Position numbers and translations under genes: made by a program. The notes beneath the pieces were generated by a model, which saw only the letters and a list, made by a program, of their open reading frames with translations, did no database searches and was not told where the DNA came from. A DNA stretch of 6,556 bases from Bifidobacterium breve (GTDB lineage: Bacteria > Actinomycetota > Acidimicrobiia > IMCC26256 > PALSA-555), in the NCBI GenBank assembly GCA_945889545.1, contig CAMDCC010000177.1:1-6556 (forward strand), written 5' to 3'. This document shows, piece by piece, positions 1 to 5,719 of the stretch; position 1 is the first letter of the stretch, and the number at the start of each line of letters is the position of its first letter.

Positions 1-1
1 G

Positions 2-2398
2 GTGGGCAGCCTCGGCGCCGGTGGCCTCGGTCGCTCCACGATGCCCCTGCGCGAGATCCTCGGAGCGCTCCGAGACGCGTACGCGCGCACGATCGGCGTG
101 GAGTACATGCACATCCAGGAGCCCGACCAGAAGGAGTGGATCCAGCAGCACGTCGAGGGTCCAGCTCCGGAGATCGGGGCTGATGAGAAGTTGCGCATCC
201 TTGATCGGCTGAACGCGGCGGAAGCCTTCGAACGGTTCCTACATACGAAATACCTGGGGCAGAAGCGCTTCAGCCTCGAAGGCGCCGAGACGCTGATCGC
301 GATGCTCGACATGTTGTGCAGCGAAGCGGCCGACTCAGGTATCGCGGAAGTCGTGATGGGCATGTCGCACCGCGGTCGGCTCAATGTGCTCGCCAACGTC
401 GTTGGCAAGTCGTACGCGCAGATCTTCCGCGAGTTCGAAGGCGAGCTCGACCCGTCGAGCACCCAGGGCTCAGCCGACGTGAAATACCACCTGGGCGCGA
501 CCGGCAAGCACGAGTCCCCCGCAGGGAACGACGTGCTGCTCACGCTCGCAGCCAACCCATCGCACCTCGAAGCGGTCGACCCCATCGTCGAAGGGATGGC
601 CCGCGCGCGGAGCGACCGCCTCGGTGAAGCCGAGGGTGAAGCGGTGCTGCCAGTGCTCGTACACGGCGACGCGGCGTTCGCCGGCCAAGGTGTCGTCGCC
701 GAGACGTTCAACCTGTCAGAAGTCGCCGGCTACGACGTTGGCGGCACCGTGCACGTGGTCGTCGACAACCAACTCGGGTTCACTACGTCGCCGGAGTCGG
801 GTCGGTCGAGCGTCTACGCCACCGACGTGGCAAAGATGGTGCAGGCACCGATCTTCCACGTCAACGGCGACGACCCCGAAGCCTCCGTGCGCGTCATGCG
901 CCTCGCGTTCGCATTTCGCGAGAAGTTCAAGAAGGACGTGGTGGTCGACCTCGTCTGCTACCGCCGGTACGGCCACAACGAGCTGGACGAACCAGCGTTC
1001 ACGCAGCCCCGCATGTACGAACTCATCGAAGCCCGGCCTTCGGTCCGCACCATCTACACGAACACGCTCGTGCAGCGCGGCGACCTCACCGACGAGCAGA
1101 TCAGCGCGGTGCTCGCCGGGTTCCAGGAGCGGCTGAACCAGGCCTTCGAAGAGACCCACGCGGAGCACGACGACGGCCTGCAGGACGGCCGATCGGCGCT
1201 CTCGACGTCGGACCTGTTCAACGAGGATCCGCCAGTCGCTACCGGTGTGGCCCATGACGTCCTCGAGCGTGTCGCCACTGGCGTCACCGACACGCCGCCG
1301 GGCTTCAATCTGCACCCGAAGCTCGAGCGAATCCTCCAGAGCACCAAGGCGACGTTCGACGGCGGTGAAGTCGACTGGGCCCTCGCCGAGGCATGCGCGC
1401 TCGGCTCGATGGTGCTGGAAGGCACACCGGTGCGCCTGGCGGGTCAAGACACGCGCCGCGGCACCTTCAGCCAACGTCACGGCGTGCTCGTCGACGTCGT
1501 GACCGAAGCTGAGTACCTACCGCTCGCCAACCTCGGACCTGACCAGGCGCCGTTCCGCATGTACGACTCGGTGCTGTCGGAGTATGCGGCGTTGGGCTTC
1601 GAGTACGGCTACTCGGTCGCCGACGCGGGCGCGTTCGTTGCGTGGGAAGCGCAGTTCGGCGACTTCGTCAACGGCGCACAGATCATCGTCGACCAGTTCA
1701 TCGTCTCCGCCGACGACAAGTGGGGTCAACGTTCGAGCTTGAGCCTCCTGTTGCCGCACGGCTTCGAAGGCCAAGGACCGGAACACTCCAGTGCGCGCCT
1801 CGAGCGGTTCCTCGCGTTGTGCGCGGAGGGGAACCTGCGGGTCGTGTATCCGACGACGGCTGCGCAGTACTTCCACGTGTTGCGGCGTCAGGTGTCCAGC
1901 CCGCGCCAGGTTCCGCTGGTGTGCTTCACCCCCAAGAAGTACCTGCGGATGAAGCACACGCACTCACCCGTAAGTGCCCTCACCGACGATCTCTTCCATC
2001 CGGTGCTCGAAGACCGGTCGACGACACTCGATGCCAACGCAGTGCAACGCGTGCTCCTGTGCACCGGCAAGATCGGTCATGAGCTCATGGACCGGCGAGA
2101 CGAGTTGAGCGCATCGATCGCGGTCCTCCGCATCGAGCAGCTCTATCCGTGGCCCGAATCGGAGATCCTTGCCGCGCTCGATCGGTATCCCGGGACAACC
2201 CAGCTGTGGTGGGTGCAAGAAGAGCCCGCCAACATGGGCGCCTGGAACTACGCGCACGGCAAGCTCCACCGCATCGTTCGTGAGCGTGCCGACCTGCGCC
2301 ACATCTCGCGCCACGCAAGCGGGAGCCCGGCGAGCGGGAGCACGAAGGTGCACGATCGCGAGCAGGGCGAGCTCCTCGACGCCGCTCTGGCCGACTGA
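2..2398 (+). CDS. kgd: 2-oxoglutarate dehydrogenase/decarboxylase E1 (Kgd/OdhA type), 5'-truncated
   Basis: This is the thiamine-diphosphate (ThDP) dependent E1 that decarboxylates 2-oxoglutarate in the cytosolic TCA cycle and passes the succinyl group to E2. The visible 798 codons start inside the gene, because residues 10-52 (GGLGRSTMPLREIL, then GVEYMHIQEP) are the linker and first helices of an E1. The E1 dehydrogenase domain covers about residues 75-400, with HRGRLNV at 123-129, the ThDP motif from GDAAF (222) to N256, and RYGHNELDEP at 322-331. The transketolase-type pyrimidine domain follows at about 455-650, with FSQRHG at 489-494 and GFEGQGPEH at 587-595. The C-terminal domain carries VQEEPANMGAW near 740. 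No frameshift or missing key residue is seen. Family knowledge: actinobacterial homologs are about 1,200 residues, with an E2-like acyltransferase domain fused upstream, and are often controlled by acetyl-CoA and GarA. Roughly 400 residues are therefore probably missing here. Whether this copy carries the fusion cannot be seen. Confidence 0.95.
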   Translation: MGSLGAGGLGRSTMPLREILGALRDAYARTIGVEYMHIQEPDQKEWIQQHVEGPAPEIGADEKLRILDRLNAAEAFERFLHTKYLGQKRFSLEGAETLIAMLDMLCSEAADSGIAEVVMGMSHRGRLNVLANVVGKSYAQIFREFEGELDPSSTQGSADVKYHLGATGKHESPAGNDVLLTLAANPSHLEAVDPIVEGMARARSDRLGEAEGEAVLPVLVHGDAAFAGQGVVAETFNLSEVAGYDVGGTVHVVVDNQLGFTTSPESGRSSVYATDVAKMVQAPIFHVNGDDPEASVRVMRLAFAFREKFKKDVVVDLVCYRRYGHNELDEPAFTQPRMYELIEARPSVRTIYTNTLVQRGDLTDEQISAVLAGFQERLNQAFEETHAEHDDGLQDGRSALSTSDLFNEDPPVATGVAHDVLERVATGVTDTPPGFNLHPKLERILQSTKATFDGGEVDWALAEACALGSMVLEGTPVRLAGQDTRRGTFSQRHGVLVDVVTEAEYLPLANLGPDQAPFRMYDSVLSEYAALGFEYGYSVADAGAFVAWEAQFGDFVNGAQIIVDQFIVSADDKWGQRSSLSLLLPHGFEGQGPEHSSARLERFLALCAEGNLRVVYPTTAAQYFHVLRRQVSSPRQVPLVCFTPKKYLRMKHTHSPVSALTDDLFHPVLEDRSTTLDANAVQRVLLCTGKIGHELMDRRDELSASIAVLRIEQLYPWPESEILAALDRYPGTTQLWWVQEEPANMGAWNYAHGKLHRIVRERADLRHISRHASGSPASGSTKVHDREQGELLDAALAD

Positions 2399-2403
2399 CG
2401 ACA

Positions 2404-2454
2404 GCGCTCGACTCTGACGAGACCCAAGGCAGCAATACGAGAGTCGCGCAGCGC
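2404..2454. terminator. candidate bidirectional terminator hairpin between convergent kgd and hepT
   Basis: CGACTCT at 2409-2415 is the exact reverse complement of AGAGTCG at 2440-2446. An outer pair, GCGCT at 2404-2408 with AGCGC at 2450-2454, extends the stem across a three-base bulge (2447-2449). The result is a 12-pair stem with a 24-base loop. It lies just after the kgd stop (2398) and beyond the hepT stop (2478) on the other strand, so it could serve both transcripts. There is no T-run on either side. That weakens an intrinsic-terminator call but is common in high-GC actinobacteria. The long loop is also a weakness. The pairing is observed and the role is inferred. Confidence 0.4.
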
Positions 2455-2477
2455 GCACTCGGATGGCCGCGTCGGGT

Positions 2478-2813
2478 TCAGTCCGATGCTGTGATGATTG
2501 CTATCAGCTGTTCGCGAAGCTCACGGAGATCGCGGGTCACGACCATCCAGACAAGATCTGTCTCAATCTCGAAGTAACCGTGCGTGAGGCGGTTCCGCTT
2601 TCCGATGATCGCTTTCCACGGCACAGCCGGGTGCGCTTCTCGGAACTCTTGTGTGACACCGCGGGCTGCTTCACCGATGGTCTCGATCCACTTGATGACC
2701 GCCGTCCGCAACACAACGTCCTGGTCGAACCGTGCCCGTTCATCACCGACGTGCTCGCCGATCAAATTCAGCGCCTCGAGCATGTCACGCACTCGTTCGA
2801 CGTCACTCCTCAC
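2478..2813 (-). CDS. hepT: HepT-like HEPN ribonuclease toxin (DUF86)
   Basis: This 111-residue, mostly helical protein matches the HepT/DUF86 HEPN family, the toxin of HepT/MntA modules. HEPN toxins of this group cleave cellular RNA. The diagnostic site is RNRLTHGY at residues 73-80. It gives the RX4H catalytic pair R73 and H78, followed by Y80 in the RX4HXY form, whose tyrosine is the residue modified by the antitoxin in studied systems. The helical segment KWIETIGEAARGV at 41-53 is also typical. The chosen start is GTG at 2813, which overlaps the mntA stop as GTGA and suggests translational coupling; no good Shine-Dalgarno precedes it. Family members commonly begin at this point, so the in-frame ATG at 2783 is less likely. 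The gene appears intact and of normal length. Family assignment is firm; activity and RNA target are inferred. Confidence 0.9.
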   Translation of the reverse strand: MRSDVERVRDMLEALNLIGEHVGDERARFDQDVVLRTAVIKWIETIGEAARGVTQEFREAHPAVPWKAIIGKRNRLTHGYFEIETDLVWMVVTRDLRELREQLIAIITASD

Positions 2814-3115
2814 AGCGCGACGGCTTCGTTCTCGACCCGCTCTCGAATCCGGTCCTTGACTTGCGTACCCACGTCGACCCGGACCTCCAACAAATCCTCA
2901 AGGTCGTCGGCAAGGCGAACGAGATCGAACAGACTTCTACCGGTTTCGAACTGTACGAGGAAGTCGACGTCGCTACGTTCATCGGCTTCTCCACGAGCCA
3001 CCGAGCCGAACACGCGCACATGGTGCGCGCCGTGCCGTGCCGCGATTGCCTCGATCTCCGCACGACGGCTTCGAAGCACTTCCAAGGTCACCACTCGGTC
3101 TGGCCTCTCGGTCAT
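2810..3115 (-). CDS. mntA: MntA-like minimal nucleotidyltransferase antitoxin
   Basis: This 101-residue protein is a minimal nucleotidyltransferase of the MNT/MntA family, the antitoxin partner of HepT. Characterised members transfer AMP units from ATP to the tyrosine next to the toxin's RX4H site and so inactivate it. The GSX10DXD active-site motif is complete: G37-S38, then D49-V50-D51, inside GSVARGEADERSDVDFLV. D81 in VRVDVGT is the likely third metal-binding acidic residue. The C-terminus (RERVENEAVAL) is typical of the family. The chosen start is ATG at 3115. An in-frame GTG directly before it (3118) is possible. The open frame continues upstream to 3358, but that extra stretch resembles no known MNT sequence and runs into the transporter gene. 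The stop overlaps the hepT start by four bases, so the pair is one operon. No strong Shine-Dalgarno is visible. Confidence 0.9.
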   Translation of the reverse strand: MTERPDRVVTLEVLRSRRAEIEAIAARHGAHHVRVFGSVARGEADERSDVDFLVQFETGRSLFDLVRLADDLEDLLEVRVDVGTQVKDRIRERVENEAVAL

Positions 3116-3121
3116 CACACC

Positions 3122-3143
3122 ATTCTGCCCGGCATTCCCGGCA
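3122..3143 (-). promoter_or_regulatory. candidate mntA-hepT promoter/operator: -10-like hexamer with tandem 9-base repeats
   Basis: Read on the minus strand, CAGAAT (3127-3122) sits six bases before the mntA ATG and matches four of six positions of TATAAT. This spacing would give a nearly leaderless transcript. Overlapping its upstream edge are two adjacent 9-mers, TGCCGGGAA (3143-3135) and TGCCGGGCA (3134-3126), identical at eight of nine positions. The second is also an inverted repeat of TGCC and GGCA around one base. Repeats placed this way could be an operator for autoregulation. No convincing -35 was found. The repeats are observed; both functions are inferred. Confidence 0.28.
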
Positions 3144-3178
3144 AGGTGTCCTTCCATTCGCGCGGGCGGCCGAGCTCC

Positions 3179-3199
3179 GGCGGTTTCCGTAGGACCGCC
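3179..3199 (-). terminator. hairpin just after the MFS gene stop, candidate terminator
   Basis: GGCGGT at 3179-3184 pairs with ACCGCC at 3194-3199. On the minus-strand transcript the stem can continue as TCC/GGA around a TAC loop, with two bulged A residues. The hairpin begins seven bases after the transporter stop codon (3207-3209), as expected for a terminator of the dapA-MFS transcription unit. No T-run follows, so a partly Rho-dependent end or simple 3' protection is also possible. It separates the transporter from the mntA-hepT promoter region. Confidence 0.42.
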
Positions 3200-3206
3200 T
3201 CGCCGA

Positions 3207-4787
3207 CTAGATACGAGGCGTTCCCGCGGCGGTGCGCGCGGCATCGTGCTCGGCGTGTTGCGCGTCGACGTCCTCGGCCCGAGCCCGGGCCGGCAACCAG
3301 AGCACGACGGCGACCAACCCGACCAGGAGTACGCCAGCGCCGACGTAGAGCCCGGCATGGAACCCGTCCACGAAGGACGACTTCACGACGTCCACGAAGG
3401 CTTGACCAGCAGAACTCGCAGCCGCGAGGCCTGCGCCGATCGATTCCTCCGCCGCGGCGATGAGCTCCCGGGGAGCGTCGTTCGCGCTCAGGCCGTCCAC
3501 GACCTTGCTCGTGTAGATCGAGGCGTACACGCTGCCCACAACCGCGACCCCCACTGCCCCACCCACCTGGCGAGTCGTGTCGTTCACGGCTGAACCGACA
3601 CCAGCGCGAGCCAAGGGCAGCGATCCCATGATGGAATCGGTAGTGGGCGCCATGATCAGCGCCATCCCCGACGCCATGATCACGATCCGCCACACCATGT
3701 CGCCGTATTGAGCGTTCTCGTCGAGACCGGTGCCGAGCAGCAGTCCGAGGATGAAGAGCCCGAGGCCGGCAGCGATCACAACCTTGGCGCCCAACTTCTC
3801 CACGAAGCGAGGGCTGAGTGGGGACAAGAGCATCATCGGGATCGCAAAAGCAAGAAGACGCACGCCGGTCTGAATCGGCGAGTACCCGATCACGATCTGG
3901 AGGTATTGTGTCAGCACGAAGAGCGATCCGAACATGGCGAAGAACGTGAGCATGATCGAAACGCTGGCAATCGAGAACCGCGGGTTCTTGAAGAACGAGA
4001 AATCCAGCATCGGATTCGCGCTGTGCACCTCCCAGAGGAAGAACCCGGCAAGCAGCAGCGAGCCGACTGCGAAGAACCCCAGTGTTGAACCCGCGAGCCA
4101 GCCCTTTGCGGGAGCTTCGATCACTGCGTAGAGCACGGCGGACAACCCGGCGATCGAGAGCACGGCCCCCACCGGGTCGAGTCGGCGCGCGGTCGGGTCC
4201 TTCGAGTCGGGGATCAAGAACACGCCGGCGAGAACGCCAATGATCACGATCGGGATGTTCACGAGAAACACGGAGCCCCAATAGAAGTGCTCGAGCAGGG
4301 CCCCACCAGTCAGAGGTCCGAGCGCGACCGCGACTCCAGCGGTCGCCGCCCACACGCCGATCGCCCTGCCGCGTTCGCGTGCGGGGAACACGTTGGTGAT
4401 GATCGACAGCGTCGCCGGCATGATGAACGCGCCGCCGATGCCCATGAACGCGCGGAAGCCGATCAGCTCGCCGGCACTCCCCGACACCGCTGAGAGCACC
4501 GAGCCGATCCCGAACACGATGAATCCGAACTGGAGTGCAGGCAGGCGACCGAACCGATCACCGAGGCTGCCCGCTGTCAGCAGGAGCCCGGCGAATACCA
4601 ACGTGTACGAGTCGACCATCCACTGAAGCTCGCTCGTCGACGCATGAAGCTCACGCTGGATCGTCGGAAGCGCGACGTTGAGAATCGAGTTGTCGAGCAC
4701 GATCACGAGCAAGCTGAAACACAAGACGATCAGGATCAGCCAGCGCCGCTCCTCGGCCTTCGCCTGCACCCGCTCCTGGAGACTCAT
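3207..4787 (-). CDS. MFS transporter, DHA2 (EmrB/QacA) 14-helix drug:H+ antiporter family
   Basis: This 526-residue inner-membrane protein has about 14 hydrophobic segments, the DHA2 pattern of proton-driven exporters. Helix 1 carries motif D1, LDNSILNVALPTI, at 31-43. Motif A follows as GSLGDRFGRL at 73-82, motif B around R112 (RAFMGIGGAF), and antiporter motif C from G151 to GG at 162-163. A polar loop of about 50 residues (roughly 425-475) precedes the last helix. A charged tail of about 25 residues, rich in Ala, Asp and Arg, ends the protein. The chosen start is ATG 4787, ten bases after the dapA stop. A TTG at 4826 would add 13 residues and overlap dapA. The ten-base gap (CCGGGCGCGG) has no clear Shine-Dalgarno, so translation may be coupled to dapA. 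No TetR- or MarR-type regulator is next to it. The substrate cannot be inferred; antibiotic, dye or metabolite export are all possible. Confidence 0.92.
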   Translation of the reverse strand: MSLQERVQAKAEERRWLILIVLCFSLLVIVLDNSILNVALPTIQRELHASTSELQWMVDSYTLVFAGLLLTAGSLGDRFGRLPALQFGFIVFGIGSVLSAVSGSAGELIGFRAFMGIGGAFIMPATLSIITNVFPARERGRAIGVWAATAGVAVALGPLTGGALLEHFYWGSVFLVNIPIVIIGVLAGVFLIPDSKDPTARRLDPVGAVLSIAGLSAVLYAVIEAPAKGWLAGSTLGFFAVGSLLLAGFFLWEVHSANPMLDFSFFKNPRFSIASVSIMLTFFAMFGSLFVLTQYLQIVIGYSPIQTGVRLLAFAIPMMLLSPLSPRFVEKLGAKVVIAAGLGLFILGLLLGTGLDENAQYGDMVWRIVIMASGMALIMAPTTDSIMGSLPLARAGVGSAVNDTTRQVGGAVGVAVVGSVYASIYTSKVVDGLSANDAPRELIAAAEESIGAGLAAASSAGQAFVDVVKSSFVDGFHAGLYVGAGVLLVGLVAVVLWLPARARAEDVDAQHAEHDAARTAAGTPRI

Positions 4788-4797
4788 CCGCGCCCGG

Positions 4798-5694
4798 TCA
4801 GGCTGACGCGGCGTCGACGGCGGCAAGCGCCGCTTCCGTCGCCGCGGGTGATGCGTTCACGAGCGGGAGCCGGACATCCAGGGTTGGGATCCGGCCGTGC
4901 GCGTGCAAGACAGCCTTGAAGACCGCGGGGTTGGGCTCGGCGAAGCACGCCGCTACCACCGGCAGCAAAGCCTCGTGGTGGGCGCGACCCTCGTCGACCT
5001 TGCCGGTGAGACCGCACTCGGCCATCGCGACCCAGCGATCGGTGCACACGTGGGCTGATGCACAGATGCCGCCAGTACCGCCGAGCAGGGTCATGGAGAA
5101 GAACAGATAGTCATCGCCACTGAGCACCGCGAACTCGTCCGGAGCCGCCGCGAGCACTTCCAGCGTTCCTTCGTCGAGCGAGCCCGCAGCCTGCTTCACG
5201 CCGATGATGTTCGGAGTTCGCGCGAGCTCGAGCAGACCGTCGGGCTCGAGGAGCCGACCGGTGCGAACGGGGATGTTGTAGACGACGACGGGTACGGGAC
5301 TGCGGGCCGCTACTTCTTTGAAGTGCGCCACGATGCCAGCTTGGCTCGGACGCACGTAGTACGGAACCACCACAAGCGCAGCGGTCGTACCTTTGACGAC
5401 GGCGAGGGCCTCGACCGCGGCCACCGTCGTTCGGGTGCTGTTGGTGCCAGCCCCGACAACGAGGTGTGCACCGCGGTCGCGGCAGACCGCGGCGACCGTG
5501 TCGATCACTGCTTGCTTCTCTGCAGCGTCGAGAAACGGTGACTCCCCTGTCGTCCCGAGAGGCACGAGGCCAGCAACGCCCGCGTCGATGTACTCGTTGC
5601 TCAAGCGTTCGAGTGCGTCGAGCGCAACTGAGCCATTGGACGCGAACGGAGTGATGAGCGGGACGTACACGCCGCGCAACAGGGGGTCTCCCAC
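4798..5694 (-). CDS. dapA: DapA-family aldolase, probable 4-hydroxy-tetrahydrodipicolinate synthase
   Basis: This 298-residue cytosolic TIM-barrel class I aldolase should condense pyruvate with aspartate semialdehyde, the first step toward diaminopimelate and lysine. All key positions of the E. coli enzyme have counterparts. GTTGE at 47-51 gives T48-T49, PYYVRPSQ at 111-118 gives Y113, and YNIPVRTG at 139-146 gives the catalytic Y139 and substrate-carboxylate R144. GVKQA at 165-169 gives Schiff-base K167. R144 favours true DapA over sugar-acid lyases of the family, though the Q after K167 (usually E) and the location away from dapB leave room for a paralog with another aldehyde substrate. The chosen start is GTG 5694, which fits a leaderless promoter. 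TTG 5679 is the alternative, with GGGAG eight bases upstream. The longer open frame to 5898 lies antisense inside the permease gene and is not credible. It is likely cotranscribed with the MFS gene. Confidence 0.88.
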   Translation of the reverse strand: MGDPLLRGVYVPLITPFASNGSVALDALERLSNEYIDAGVAGLVPLGTTGESPFLDAAEKQAVIDTVAAVCRDRGAHLVVGAGTNSTRTTVAAVEALAVVKGTTAALVVVPYYVRPSQAGIVAHFKEVAARSPVPVVVYNIPVRTGRLLEPDGLLELARTPNIIGVKQAAGSLDEGTLEVLAAAPDEFAVLSGDDYLFFSMTLLGGTGGICASAHVCTDRWVAMAECGLTGKVDEGRAHHEALLPVVAACFAEPNPAVFKAVLHAHGRIPTLDVRLPLVNASPAATEAALAAVDAASA

Positions 5695-5701
5695 AAATCG
5701 A

Positions 5702-5711
5702 AGGCTAGCCT
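5702..5711. promoter_or_regulatory. palindromic -10 element, candidate bidirectional leaderless promoter for dapA and the TauE/SafE gene
   Basis: AGGCTAGCCT at 5702-5711 is a perfect 10-base palindrome in the 25-base gap between divergent genes. It contains TAGCCT on both strands, which fits the minimal TANNNT form of an actinobacterial -10. On the plus strand the hexamer ends at 5711, eight bases before the GTG at 5720. On the minus strand it ends at 5702, seven bases before the GTG at 5694. Both spacings place transcription starts at or beside the start codons, as in leaderless genes. No recognisable TTGACA-like -35 was seen on either side. The geometry is observed; promoter activity is inferred. 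A regulator-binding site is the alternative. Confidence 0.42.
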
Positions 5712-5719
5712 CGGGCGCT

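Noticed and set aside
716..1480. 254-codon minus-strand open frame inside kgd
   Set aside because: It is antisense to a strongly conserved E1 domain, its translation is rich in Arg, Val and His with no recognisable fold or motif, and long antisense frames are expected in high-GC coding DNA.
3119..3206. Possible small RNA or short gene in the MFS-mntA gap
   Set aside because: The 88-base gap is accounted for by a hairpin and a promoter-like segment; no start, ribosome site and frame combination or conserved RNA fold was seen.
3116..3358. N-terminal extension of mntA into the transporter gene
   Set aside because: MNT proteins are about 100 residues; the added 81 residues are Pro/Arg/Ser-rich and mostly overlap the 3' end of the MFS gene in another frame.
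2463..3593. 376-codon plus-strand open frame across hepT, mntA and the transporter end
   Set aside because: It runs antisense to three well-supported genes, and its Arg/Ser/Thr-rich translation resembles no family.
3115..4353. 412-codon minus-strand open frame overlapping the transporter gene
   Set aside because: It lies in a different frame of the same strand as the MFS gene, which has full family motifs; the alternative product is Arg/Gly-rich with no membrane pattern or known motif.
4788..4826. TTG start for the transporter, adding 13 residues
   Set aside because: It lies inside dapA. The ATG at 4787 is a stronger codon and gives a normal DHA2 N-terminus, although the TTG cannot be fully excluded.
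5393..5719. Upstream extension of the permease open frame
   Set aside because: The extra residues are antisense to dapA, hydrophilic and unlike any TauE/SafE N-terminus; the first helix begins right after GTG 5720.
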